A stretch of 37,807 nucleotides of DNA from assembly GCA_037139855.1 (NCBI GenBank), contig JBAXFM010000007.1:1-37807 (forward strand), written 5' to 3'. Under the pieces are notes generated by a model. It searched no databases. It saw only the letters and a program-made list of their open reading frames with translations, and was not told the origin of the DNA. The stretch's first letter is position 1. Each line of letters begins with the position of its first letter. Position numbers and translations under genes: made by a program. This document shows, one piece after another, positions 16,903 through 24,085 of the stretch. This stretch comes from CAIVAT01 sp037139855. Lineage in GTDB: Bacteria; Bacteroidota; Bacteroidia; Bacteroidales; FEN-979.

Positions 16903-16921
16903 ACCTGCAGAAGTTTAACGC
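16895..16921 (+). terminator. Hairpin overlapping the stop of the priming transferase
   Basis: Left arm GCGTTTAAAC (16895-16904) pairs with right arm GTTTAACGC (16913-16921), giving 9 pairs with one bulged T and an 8-base loop. The stop TAA (16900-16902) is in the left arm. TTTAACAC follows, a poor U tract. It may be a weak terminator or a 3'-end stabiliser. It lies at the start of a 93-base gap before the exosortase-family gene. Confidence 0.4.
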
Positions 16922-16995
16922 TTTAACACATAACACTTCAAAAGCAATCAAGTTTAAATAAACGAAATAATTTCTAAAAAGATTACCTAGAAAAA

Positions 16996-17592
16996 ATGCA
17001 AGATAAAAACCAACATTGGCTTAAATTGATTGAACATCCAAGGAAAGTCATTACAAACTTCAAAACTCAATACAATTTTTTTTATAGATTACTTATTTTA
17101 CTTATAGTCTATTGGCTCTGTAATAGATGTTATAACTTTGCCATGGAAGACCTTAACTTTGCACAGGTTGTTGAGCCGGTGACTTCCAGATTAATAAGAT
17201 GGGTTTGCTTTGGGAGTCAACTATTCCTTCCAACTTTCGTTAGTGGAGATATCAAAGAATACGGTAATACGTTCTATTATTTAAATGAGCCTAAACTCTT
17301 TGTTTTCCTTGGATGTTCCGGGTTTCAAAATATGGTGCAGATAACTTGTATAATCTTAACAGCAACAGGATCTTTTTTCAGAAAAATGTTATACCTTCCT
17401 TTTGCGCTGTTTATCATATATATCGCAAGTGTTGTTCATATCATAATCTTAGTTGTTGTGGTCATTTACCATCCCTCAAACTATGCCTTTTTTCACAATT
17501 ATATCACCAAAATAGTATTTTACATCTTCTTCTTTGCAATATGGATAGTCTGGGAAGAAAAATTTGCATTAGCAACAAAACCGAAAATATAA
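16996..17592 (+). CDS. Exosortase/archaeosortase-family membrane protein, variant catalytic residues
   Basis: This 198-residue polytopic protein aligns by eye with Bacteroidota exosortase/archaeosortase proteins, membrane cysteine transpeptidases that process sorting-signal proteins in strains that make extracellular polysaccharide. C107 in GCSGFQNM is in the catalytic Cys position. The stretch FFRKMLYLPFALFIIYIASVVHIIIL matches the family's Pro-Leu-(x)n-Asn-x-x-Arg-Ile helix, but Asn is Ser145 and the catalytic Arg is His148. H167 in AFFHNY, followed by a hydrophobic stretch ending WIVWEE, matches the conserved His. Four or five hydrophobic helices are visible. It sits between two priming-type transferases, 14 bases before the WecA-like gene. 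No protein with a PEP-CTERM-like tail is in the window. It may be catalytically altered. Confidence 0.72.
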   Translation: MQDKNQHWLKLIEHPRKVITNFKTQYNFFYRLLILLIVYWLCNRCYNFAMEDLNFAQVVEPVTSRLIRWVCFGSQLFLPTFVSGDIKEYGNTFYYLNEPKLFVFLGCSGFQNMVQITCIILTATGSFFRKMLYLPFALFIIYIASVVHIIILVVVVIYHPSNYAFFHNYITKIVFYIFFFAIWIVWEEKFALATKPKI

Positions 17593-17606
17593 ACCCATCT
17601 TAATCC

Positions 17607-18680
17607 ATGATATATTATTTCACCGAATATACACGACTATTTTTATGCTTTGGTCTTGCCTTCTTTATCACGTTTATTATCCTCCCGTCTATTGTTGACA
17701 TTTCCAGAGCAAAATCCCTGGTTGCAATTCCCAACGGACGAACTTCTCATCACAGCGCAACTCCTGTGTTAGGTGGTCTTGGCATATTCATTGGTTTCAT
17801 CATTTCGTGCCTGATATTTTTAAGTTTCAGTTCTTTCCCTAGATTTCAATATCTTTTTGCCGGATTAGTCATTATCTTTTTTTTAGGTTTCAAGGACGAT
17901 GTGATCGGGCTTTCTCCGATGAAAAAGTTTTTAGGTCAGGTAATAGCTGCATTGATAATCTTCGAATTTGGACAGATGCGTATAACAGATCTGCACGGTT
18001 TTCTCGGAATTCATGAAATCAGCTATGCCTTCAGTTTGATCCTAACGCTCACTTCCATTGTTGGCGTTACAAATTGCTTTAACCTGATGGATGGCATTGA
18101 TGGGCTCTCTGCCAGTCTTGGAATTCTTGGTGCGGCCACTTTTGGATGGTGGTTTTTTAAATTCAGTCAATATGACTGGGCTGTATTGTCCACTGGTTTG
18201 ATAGGATCTCTTGTTGCTTTCTTTTATTTCAATGTCTTCGGGAAGAAATACAAGATTTTTATGGGAGATACTGGTTCTATGCTGCTTGGTTACCTGATGT
18301 CGATTATGGCCATTGAGTTCAATGAGTTCAATCTTAATCTTTTAGGTCCTTTAGCTATGCCGTCAACCCCATCAATTGCTGTTGGTGTACTAATCATCCC
18401 GATTTTCGATACATTAAGAGTGTCGGTTACCAGGCTGATGAATAGGAAATCACCCTTTTGCCCGGACAAAACGCATATTCACCATTATTTACTCTGCCTT
18501 GGATTTTCTCATTTTTCTTCAACCTCTATTCTTTTTATCACCGGGTTGCTTTTTGTTCTTCTCAGTTTTCTCCTCAGAAATTTAAGCAGTGCACTCCTTC
18601 TATTAATTCTACTGACAATAGCTGCCATACTGAGCTACATCACCATCCTCCTGGCGAAAAGAAAACAAAACGCTCAATAA
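17607..18680 (+). CDS. WecA/MraY-type polyprenyl-phosphate sugar-1-phosphate transferase
   Basis: This 357-residue polytopic enzyme (Glycos_transf_4, PF00953) transfers GlcNAc-1-P or a related amino sugar phosphate from UDP to undecaprenyl phosphate. Signature blocks are NGRTSHHSATPVLGGLGIF (cytoplasmic loop 1), FLGFKDDVIGLSPMKKFLGQ with the Asp-Asp pair, NLMDGIDGLSASLG, KIFMGDTGSMLLGYL, and the terminal DKTHIHHYLLCLGFSH with the HIHH motif of WecA/TagO/WbpL relatives. About eleven hydrophobic segments fit the family. It is the second priming-type enzyme in the locus. The gene ends the plus-strand locus and converges on the Wzi-like gene with a 92-base gap and no obvious hairpin. Confidence 0.93.
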   Translation: MIYYFTEYTRLFLCFGLAFFITFIILPSIVDISRAKSLVAIPNGRTSHHSATPVLGGLGIFIGFIISCLIFLSFSSFPRFQYLFAGLVIIFFLGFKDDVIGLSPMKKFLGQVIAALIIFEFGQMRITDLHGFLGIHEISYAFSLILTLTSIVGVTNCFNLMDGIDGLSASLGILGAATFGWWFFKFSQYDWAVLSTGLIGSLVAFFYFNVFGKKYKIFMGDTGSMLLGYLMSIMAIEFNEFNLNLLGPLAMPSTPSIAVGVLIIPIFDTLRVSVTRLMNRKSPFCPDKTHIHHYLLCLGFSHFSSTSILFITGLLFVLLSFLLRNLSSALLLLILLTIAAILSYITILLAKRKQNAQ

Positions 18681-18772
18681 TTGTTAATCCTTGTTGCAAA
18701 TTCAAAACTAACAAATTACCAGGGGGGGTATAAAGATAAAGAGTATAGACGCTTTGATTAACTATTAAAAAC

Positions 18773-20479
18773 TTAAAAACCAATATTAATACCAGTTAAA
18801 AATGTATTTGTCTTTCCATGCATAAATTCAGTCTGGTATCGCACATCACCCTCCCGGTTCGAATTTAAATACTGGATAAAAAAATAGCCGTTACTCACAA
18901 ATTCATACCTGGCAGAGAACTCGAAAGAGTGATTCTGCCAGGTTTTGTTTTTGATAAAAGGAATCTGGTCTACGATGTATCCTGCATTATAATTATAAGG
19001 AACATCATCGCCATGTTGGGCAATGGTGTAAGAACCATTGATCAAAACACCGCGAAGGGGATGCCATGAAATGGCCATATAAATCTCCTGGGAATTCTCC
19101 CGTAAATAGCTTCCCATCACATAATCGTTGGAGGTAAAAGTAGTAGCCGGAATATAGTGATCGTAAGTCATGGGCTGTGTACGGGTATATTCTGCAGTAA
19201 GAGCCACGTTTCTGACCGGGAAGTTGCTCAATTCAAATCCCGCTTTAAGACTTGTAAAATTGTGTTGATCTTTATTCATCACGCGTGATGTTTTCCATTC
19301 ATCAATGTAAAGGGCAAGAAAAAGATGCAGGTACCTGATCTGCCGGCTTGAAACATTGAAAAACAACTGAGAATTTGAACCAGCATCATTGGCATAGTTG
19401 TTTTTTGCAGCATCTACCGAGTTGAAGAAAAGAAATGGGATAAGATAAATCGGATTTACATTTATGTCGCTGTATATGATAGAATTACCAAGTGAGAGAT
19501 TCAACCCCTTCCATGGAATAAATGTAAACATATTTGCTGCAATATATTTATTGCGGTATACCACCCTGTAAACATCTCCAGAATGGTAGGAACGGCTGCT
19601 GTCAACAATGTTTGAGTTAAGCCAGCCATGCATATAATTAAAATCGAACCACTTAACCGGATTCAGGTGCAACTGGATGGATGGGAACGCGGGTGCTTTT
19701 CCCGATAAAATATTGGCTCCATGATAATTATCGCCCCATATCATGCGGTCGTTGATAATTCCGATTGAACCCCATTTTACAGAAGCCACAACCCCACCCC
19801 GCATCTCGCTGAAGTCCACAGCCCTACTTTCACGATATTTATAAACAACGCCCTGCTCCTGTGTAAAATAGGCTGGCTTTGCCATGGCCACACTTGCATT
19901 GTTGTCGCGCAGGTTGGCATAAAAGCCGAAGTTTCTCCCGATATAGCCGAACATGCTCCCCCCCCACCACCGGTGATATTCAGATCCATTTTCATTGGTC
20001 ATCCATTGAACTCCCAGGATCGGACGTAAAGAAAAGGTAAACAAGGAATCTTTATAATGAAAACCCAGCGGATTGAGCGCCACCACCATGTCGGGCTGCT
20101 TTTTGAAGAGGAATGACAGTTTATAGTCGTATTCTTCGGCGAGCAGTGATGTGTGACGGGTGACGTGTGATGATGATTCAAGCTGATAGTCCTGGAGGTA
20201 GAAGGACAACTCTTTTTTCTGACGTTTATTAAGGATATGGCTTGGTTCCCCGGTTTTCGGGTTTACCTGTTCATCGGCTGTGGTGGCTTCATATAACTTG
20301 CCGGCAATATAAGTCCTGGAGTAGGGTTTTATTGCGGAATTCAAGGTAATTAACCTGAGATTAGCCAGTTCATCCAGAAATTCATAGATACCAACATTGG
20401 TGATATCCTCATAAACAACCTGGGAAATGCCCGGCAGGCAATACAATAAAAATATAAAAAAAATAACAATTTTTCTCAT
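18773..20479 (-). CDS. Wzi-like capsule-assembly outer-membrane barrel protein
   Basis: This 568-residue exported protein has a clear signal peptide (MRKIVIFFIFLLYCLPGISQ). Residues 31-65 read IYEFLDELANLRLITLNSAI then KPYSRTYIAGKLYEA, the typical N-terminal module of Bacteroidota 'capsule assembly Wzi' proteins. The rest shows alternating aromatic-rich strands ending near YRFEV/GINIGF, consistent with an outer-membrane beta barrel; the last residue is Phe. Wzi-type proteins tether or organise surface glycan, which fits the neighbouring polysaccharide locus, although the gene faces it tail-to-tail and must have its own promoter (see 20499-20532). Residues 102-112 (SSSHVTRHTSL) are encoded by a 7-bp tandem repeat and look like a small sequence insertion. 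No close named gene is recognised. Confidence 0.78.
   Translation of the reverse strand: MRKIVIFFIFLLYCLPGISQVVYEDITNVGIYEFLDELANLRLITLNSAIKPYSRTYIAGKLYEATTADEQVNPKTGEPSHILNKRQKKELSFYLQDYQLESSSHVTRHTSLLAEEYDYKLSFLFKKQPDMVVALNPLGFHYKDSLFTFSLRPILGVQWMTNENGSEYHRWWGGSMFGYIGRNFGFYANLRDNNASVAMAKPAYFTQEQGVVYKYRESRAVDFSEMRGGVVASVKWGSIGIINDRMIWGDNYHGANILSGKAPAFPSIQLHLNPVKWFDFNYMHGWLNSNIVDSSRSYHSGDVYRVVYRNKYIAANMFTFIPWKGLNLSLGNSIIYSDINVNPIYLIPFLFFNSVDAAKNNYANDAGSNSQLFFNVSSRQIRYLHLFLALYIDEWKTSRVMNKDQHNFTSLKAGFELSNFPVRNVALTAEYTRTQPMTYDHYIPATTFTSNDYVMGSYLRENSQEIYMAISWHPLRGVLINGSYTIAQHGDDVPYNYNAGYIVDQIPFIKNKTWQNHSFEFSARYEFVSNGYFFIQYLNSNREGDVRYQTEFMHGKTNTFLTGINIGF
20147..20174 (+). repeat. 7-bp TGAC-type tandem repeat inside a coding region
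   Basis: Four consecutive 7-base units on the plus strand, TGATGTG, TGACGGG, TGACGTG and TGATGAT, keep exact 7-base spacing. They lie within the Wzi-like gene (minus strand), where they encode the SSSHVTRHTSL segment. A related repeat with the same TGAC core and 7-base period occurs at 25827-25861. Confidence 0.7.
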
Positions 20480-20498
20480 CCGGATAGAATTGGATTGT

Positions 20499-20532
20499 CA
20501 AAAATACGGCAATTTCGGTTATCTAAAACAAA
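20499..20532 (-). promoter_or_regulatory. Bacteroidota-type promoter for the Wzi-like gene
   Basis: On the minus strand TATTTTTG (20506 down to 20499) fits the TAnnTTTG -7 consensus. TTTG (20532 down to 20529) lies 22 bases upstream as the -33 element. The -7 box ends 19 bases before the ATG, so the leader would be short. Confidence 0.5.
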
Positions 20533-20745
20533 CATATAAGCCCCTTTAACATATCCTTCTCTCATAGAAGAAGTTAGAACCTGATCCAGGAATAGTTTCT
20601 GTCTAAAAACCATTATTCGGCGTATATACATGACTAGTATTCCCGATATTGGCGTAAATTATGGATTAATAATTATATTTTTCGACAAAACATTGTATAT
20701 TTACATTCTTATTCATTACCTCAAATGAGATAATTGATATTGAAT

Positions 20746-21993
20746 ATGAAAAATAGAAAAATTGCCGACCTCATTCTTAAATCGAACAGTTCGAAAACAG
20801 GCAGGATCATTGTTTTAACCGGAGCGCGTCAAACTGGAAAAACCACTTTGGTTCGTAAATTATTTCCTGAATATGAATATATTTCGGTAGAGGACCCGGT
20901 TATACGTGGTCAATATTCGCAACTTACTGCATCACAATGGAAAACACTTTATCCATATGCCATATTGGACGAGGTTCAGAAAGAGATCTCATTAATCGAA
21001 AGCATCAAATCAGTTTACGACCAGTGGGCTGAACCAAAATATATTCTTCTGGGTTCAAGCCAGCTGTTATTGCTCGAAAAAGTGAAGGAAAGCCTGGCTG
21101 GCAGAAGCATTATAATAGAATTTTACCCTTTAACCCTGCCCGAATTAAGAACTCAGTCGTGGAATGATGCGGTTGAAGATTCAATATTTCAAAGGGAAAT
21201 AAAAAATATAAACAGCGATGCCTTTTTGCCCTCTTTTTTAATGGATAAAAAAATGGCTGAAAAGCAACAAGCCTGGGACCATTATCTGAATGTCGGAGGC
21301 TATCCGGCTGTTTCGGATGCCGAATTGAGTATAGAAGAAAAATATGAATGGTTACGGAATTATGTACGTACCTATCTGGAACGGGATATCCGGGATATTG
21401 CTTCCTTTCGTGATCTTGAACCTTTTATTAAATTGCAACGCTATCTGGCAATCAATACAGGCTGTTTGGTAAATGCAACTGCCATCGCCTCACGACTTGG
21501 TTTGTCAACCAAAACAATTCAGCGGTATATTCGATTTTTTGAAATAAGCTATCAGGCAATAATGTTGCCGGCATGGTCGCAAAACGAGAATAAACGATTG
21601 GCTAAGATGCCCAAGATTCATTATCTGGATAATGGTATTATTCAGGCAGTTCTTCAAAAAAGGGGCGGTGTAACCGGCAATGAATTTGAGAGTTTGGTGA
21701 TTGCTGAAATTTACAAACAAATTCAAACCATCCATTTTCAGGTTCAATTGTTCCATTTGAGAACACATGATGGAAAAGAAGTTGATTTATTGATTGAAAT
21801 GCCTGACTGCTACTATGCATTTGAAATAAAAATGACGGATAAGGTGACCAAGTCCGATGCCAAACACTTACTGGACCTGGAGGATATTCTCAATAAACCC
21901 ATAAAAAAAGCTTTCATCTTATCAAATGATCGGGAGACTAAAATTTTCGAAGAAAAGGTCTTTGCAATAAATGTGACTATGTTTTTAGGATAG
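20746..21993 (+). CDS. AAA_14/DUF4143 family ATPase
   Basis: This 415-residue protein is an ATP-binding protein of the AAA_14 plus DUF4143 architecture, a very common but functionally unclear bacterial family. Walker A is GARQTGKT (residues 26-33) and Walker B is AILDEVQ (72-78). GSSQLLLLEKVKESLAGRS follows, the usual sensor/'LaGR' segment of this family. The C-terminal DUF4143 part carries a PD-(D/E)xK-like set: NEFESLV, VDLLIE (D347) and FEIK (E360, K362). ATG 20746 was chosen; a TTG at 20734 would add four residues. It stands alone, with about 260-base gaps on both sides, so it is probably a self-contained transcription unit. The function is not known, although nucleic-acid or toxin-related roles have been suggested for the family. 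Confidence 0.9.
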   Translation: MKNRKIADLILKSNSSKTGRIIVLTGARQTGKTTLVRKLFPEYEYISVEDPVIRGQYSQLTASQWKTLYPYAILDEVQKEISLIESIKSVYDQWAEPKYILLGSSQLLLLEKVKESLAGRSIIIEFYPLTLPELRTQSWNDAVEDSIFQREIKNINSDAFLPSFLMDKKMAEKQQAWDHYLNVGGYPAVSDAELSIEEKYEWLRNYVRTYLERDIRDIASFRDLEPFIKLQRYLAINTGCLVNATAIASRLGLSTKTIQRYIRFFEISYQAIMLPAWSQNENKRLAKMPKIHYLDNGIIQAVLQKRGGVTGNEFESLVIAEIYKQIQTIHFQVQLFHLRTHDGKEVDLLIEMPDCYYAFEIKMTDKVTKSDAKHLLDLEDILNKPIKKAFILSNDRETKIFEEKVFAINVTMFLG

Positions 21994-22182
21994 CACAATT
22001 AAACGATTGAGAGAAAAGGATCAAATCGTGTAAAGTCCGGCCTTATAGAACTCCAGATTGGCAGGCTTCGAGAACCAATTTATCATCTCCTTCAGTAATT
22101 GTAATGAACAAAAAACCGCACATTAAAACCCTTTTATTCCGGAAAAAACAGGATTTTTCAAGTTATGAGGGAAGGTGATAAA

Positions 22183-22190
22183 TAAATTTG
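22183..22190 (+). promoter_or_regulatory. -7 promoter element (TAAATTTG)
   Basis: TAAATTTG fits the TAnnTTTG consensus 67 bases before the ATG of the triple-repeat protein gene. No well-spaced -33 TTTG is visible; TTTC at 22156-22159 is 23 bases upstream. The rest of the 264-base gap (21994-22257) shows no gene or hairpin. Confidence 0.45.
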
Positions 22191-22257
22191 CGGGGCATCG
22201 GATTCTGCGTTACTTTTACATGATCAAACGATTTGATATTTGATAAAATTAAGCTCA

Positions 22258-23253
22258 ATGGAACCGGAAAAATGGTCGGAAGAGGCAGCTCTTCAAAATT
22301 ATAACACCCTTAAATCAATTCTTGAAACCGGTTTATCCAACGCCAGTAGGGCCGACAATCTCCATGATGCAAAAGGATTCCTGATTGAGGTTCAAAGCCA
22401 TTTCAAAGGATTGATTCTCCGCCGCGAAGACCGGGAAGAACTATATGCCAGGTTGCAGGAAGCTTTTACAACCGTGAATAAAAAAATTGAAGACGAAAGA
22501 CTCAATTATGAATATGAGGCATTGTCGAATTTTGCAGAATTAAAACCAGCCGTGGTCAGCGCTGCGGGCCAGGCTTTCACCTCCGATGACTTGAAGGGAA
22601 CCTGGGAAGTGCTGATCGGCATTCAGAACCAGATCAAAGGATCAAAGCTTCTGCGCGAACATCGTGATGAATTATACGCCGGTTTGCAGGATGCCTTTGG
22701 GATGATCAAAATCAGGAGAGATGAAGTGCGTCAGGTTTTTGATCAGGAGGCACAACATAATTATTCCAGGTTGAAGTCTCTGGTGGAAAAAGGGCTGATT
22801 CAGGCGGAAGAAACGCATGAATATAAGGAAACAAGGGAGTTCCTGAAAAAGATTCAATCAGAATTCAAAGGGATAAAAATGCTCCAGGAGCAGCGTGAGG
22901 AATTGTATTCCCGCCTTCAAACAGCTTTTGATATCCTTGGTAAGCGGCTGGATGATTTTTTCAGACATAAAAAAAAGAATTGGGAAGTTAAAATGCAATT
23001 TACCCTATCTCGGTTTTCGGCTGATATTTATGAACTTCAGGCTTCCCTCGATAAAGATCAAGCCTACCTGTCAGAACTGGAAAATCAGCTGGACATCATC
23101 GTTTCAGCAGGAAAAGAAAAAACCGTTCTGGCGGGAATACAAGCCAGAATTGCCTCAACAAAACGCAGTATTGAAAATAAAAACCAGCAGATCGGCCTTC
23201 TTGAAACAGATAAAAACGAATTGCAAAACCGATTGGACGAACCCGAAAACTAA
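22258..23253 (+). CDS. Triple 77-residue-repeat protein with coiled coil (DUF349-like)
   Basis: This 331-residue soluble, highly charged helical protein contains three tandem repeats with exact 77-residue spacing. The landmark R-x-E-L-Y-x-x-L-Q-x-A-F occurs at 59-70, 136-147 and 213-224, each preceded by an N-[YF]-x-x-L-K helix and an [IV]-Q-x-x-[FI]-K-G turn. The period and the pattern 'IQ..FKG......ELY.RLQ.AF' resemble the DUF349 repeat, which in Bacteroidota proteins reads similarly with Trp residues. The C-terminal 90 residues form a heptad-rich coiled coil (KDQAYLSELENQLDI onward). ATG 22258 was chosen over an upstream in-frame TTG at 22240. The membrane-protein gene follows after 23 bases, so the two may form a complex. 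Molecular function is unknown. Confidence 0.75.
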   Translation: MEPEKWSEEAALQNYNTLKSILETGLSNASRADNLHDAKGFLIEVQSHFKGLILRREDREELYARLQEAFTTVNKKIEDERLNYEYEALSNFAELKPAVVSAAGQAFTSDDLKGTWEVLIGIQNQIKGSKLLREHRDELYAGLQDAFGMIKIRRDEVRQVFDQEAQHNYSRLKSLVEKGLIQAEETHEYKETREFLKKIQSEFKGIKMLQEQREELYSRLQTAFDILGKRLDDFFRHKKKNWEVKMQFTLSRFSADIYELQASLDKDQAYLSELENQLDIIVSAGKEKTVLAGIQARIASTKRSIENKNQQIGLLETDKNELQNRLDEPEN

Positions 23254-23276
23254 CTTGATCTTAAAAATTCATCATC

Positions 23277-24011
23277 ATGCCAGATTCTTCACAGAAAACA
23301 CTTCGATATCGCTCCCACCCGCCTTCACACGAAAGTCAGTTCCACAGAAATCTCCGTAAAGGGTACTTTAACCTGTCATTATATATTTCCGGGGCCATCC
23401 TTTTATTCATTTTTGCGATACTTTCAAAAGCGAGCCTGATTGCTCCGGCACTTGGAGTTCTGAGTATTATCCTGTTGGTAGTCTCCAAAAAATGGAAATC
23501 CGAACACGGTGTTCTCCTTTCGACCATTATCCTCTTTATGATGGTGCTGGTTAATTTATTTCACTGGGTTGACAACTATTTTATCGCTATCATTTCGATT
23601 GATTTCACTTCGAATACCATTGCGTTCCTGCGTGTTCTTTCAGAAGCAGTGATCCTCACGATCATGGCCTGGATTTATTACAGACTACTCGCTTCTTTCC
23701 ATTTGCATATGAATGAGGAGTGGTTCAGTAAAAAATCCTATGTTCATCTTTACAAATTTCTTTTTTATTTTCAGGTTTACCTCGTATTTTTTTGGGTCAT
23801 GGCATTTGTGGCAGAAGACTCAAAATCAACAACCCACCTGAGTTCAATAAAATCAGCCATTGTTGCCAATGCCGTTGCATTATTGGCATCTGTGATATTT
23901 GCCATTGTTATCATCACAAGGTTTACTTCCCAGGAAAACAGACGGCATTCCCACCGGCGCCATCATCATCATAAAAAAAGCGAACCGGTAAAAAACTCTT
24001 ATATTGAATAA
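23277..24011 (+). CDS. Multipass membrane protein with His-rich C-terminal tail, unknown function
   Basis: I do not recognise this 244-residue protein. It has a polar N-terminus (about 30 residues), then about six hydrophobic helices at roughly 33-50, 52-68, 78-95, 113-135, 158-177 and 195-213. The short cytoplasmic tail contains RRHSHRRHHHHKK, a dense His/Arg cluster that could bind a divalent metal or nucleic acid. Helices contain few polar residues apart from NLFHWVDNYF. It begins 23 bases after the triple-repeat gene, so the two are likely cotranscribed, and the cytosolic coiled-coil protein may bind this membrane partner. The next gene has its own promoter-like element. Confidence 0.7.
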   Translation: MPDSSQKTLRYRSHPPSHESQFHRNLRKGYFNLSLYISGAILLFIFAILSKASLIAPALGVLSIILLVVSKKWKSEHGVLLSTIILFMMVLVNLFHWVDNYFIAIISIDFTSNTIAFLRVLSEAVILTIMAWIYYRLLASFHLHMNEEWFSKKSYVHLYKFLFYFQVYLVFFWVMAFVAEDSKSTTHLSSIKSAIVANAVALLASVIFAIVIITRFTSQENRRHSHRRHHHHKKSEPVKNSYIE

Positions 24012-24021
24012 AAAAATGCGC

Positions 24022-24050
24022 TTTCTGATTCAGTGAATTTACTAATTTTG
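24022..24050 (+). promoter_or_regulatory. Bacteroidota-type promoter for the carboxyltransferase gene
   Basis: TAATTTTG (24043-24050) matches TAnnTTTG. TTTC at 24022-24025, with a 17-base spacer, is an imperfect -33 element. The ATG follows at 24086. The predicted transcript start falls at the GTTAAATAATTAAC leader motif. Confidence 0.55.
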
Positions 24051-24056
24051 CGTTAT

Positions 24057-24073
24057 TGTTAAATAATTAACAA
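24057..24073 (+). promoter_or_regulatory. Leader motif TGTTAAATAATTAACAA
   Basis: This 17-base string with GTTAA/TTAAC arms lies 6 bases after the -7 element, at the expected transcript start of the carboxyltransferase gene. The identical 17 bases occur upstream of the FISUMP gene on the minus strand (37806 down to 37790). A degenerate version (GTTAAAAAATTCAC) follows the -7 element at 25954. Confidence 0.4.
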
Positions 24074-24085
24074 ATCTGTCGCAAA

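Noticed and set aside
18681..18772. Possible terminator between the convergent WecA-like and Wzi-like genes
   Set aside because: Only a 7-base inverted pair (GTTAATC / GATTAAC) with a very long loop was found; no stem with a T tract.
20684..20745. Promoter for the AAA_14 ATPase (TATATTTA near 20696)
   Set aside because: The last consensus base does not fit TAnnTTTG and the -33 spacing is wrong.
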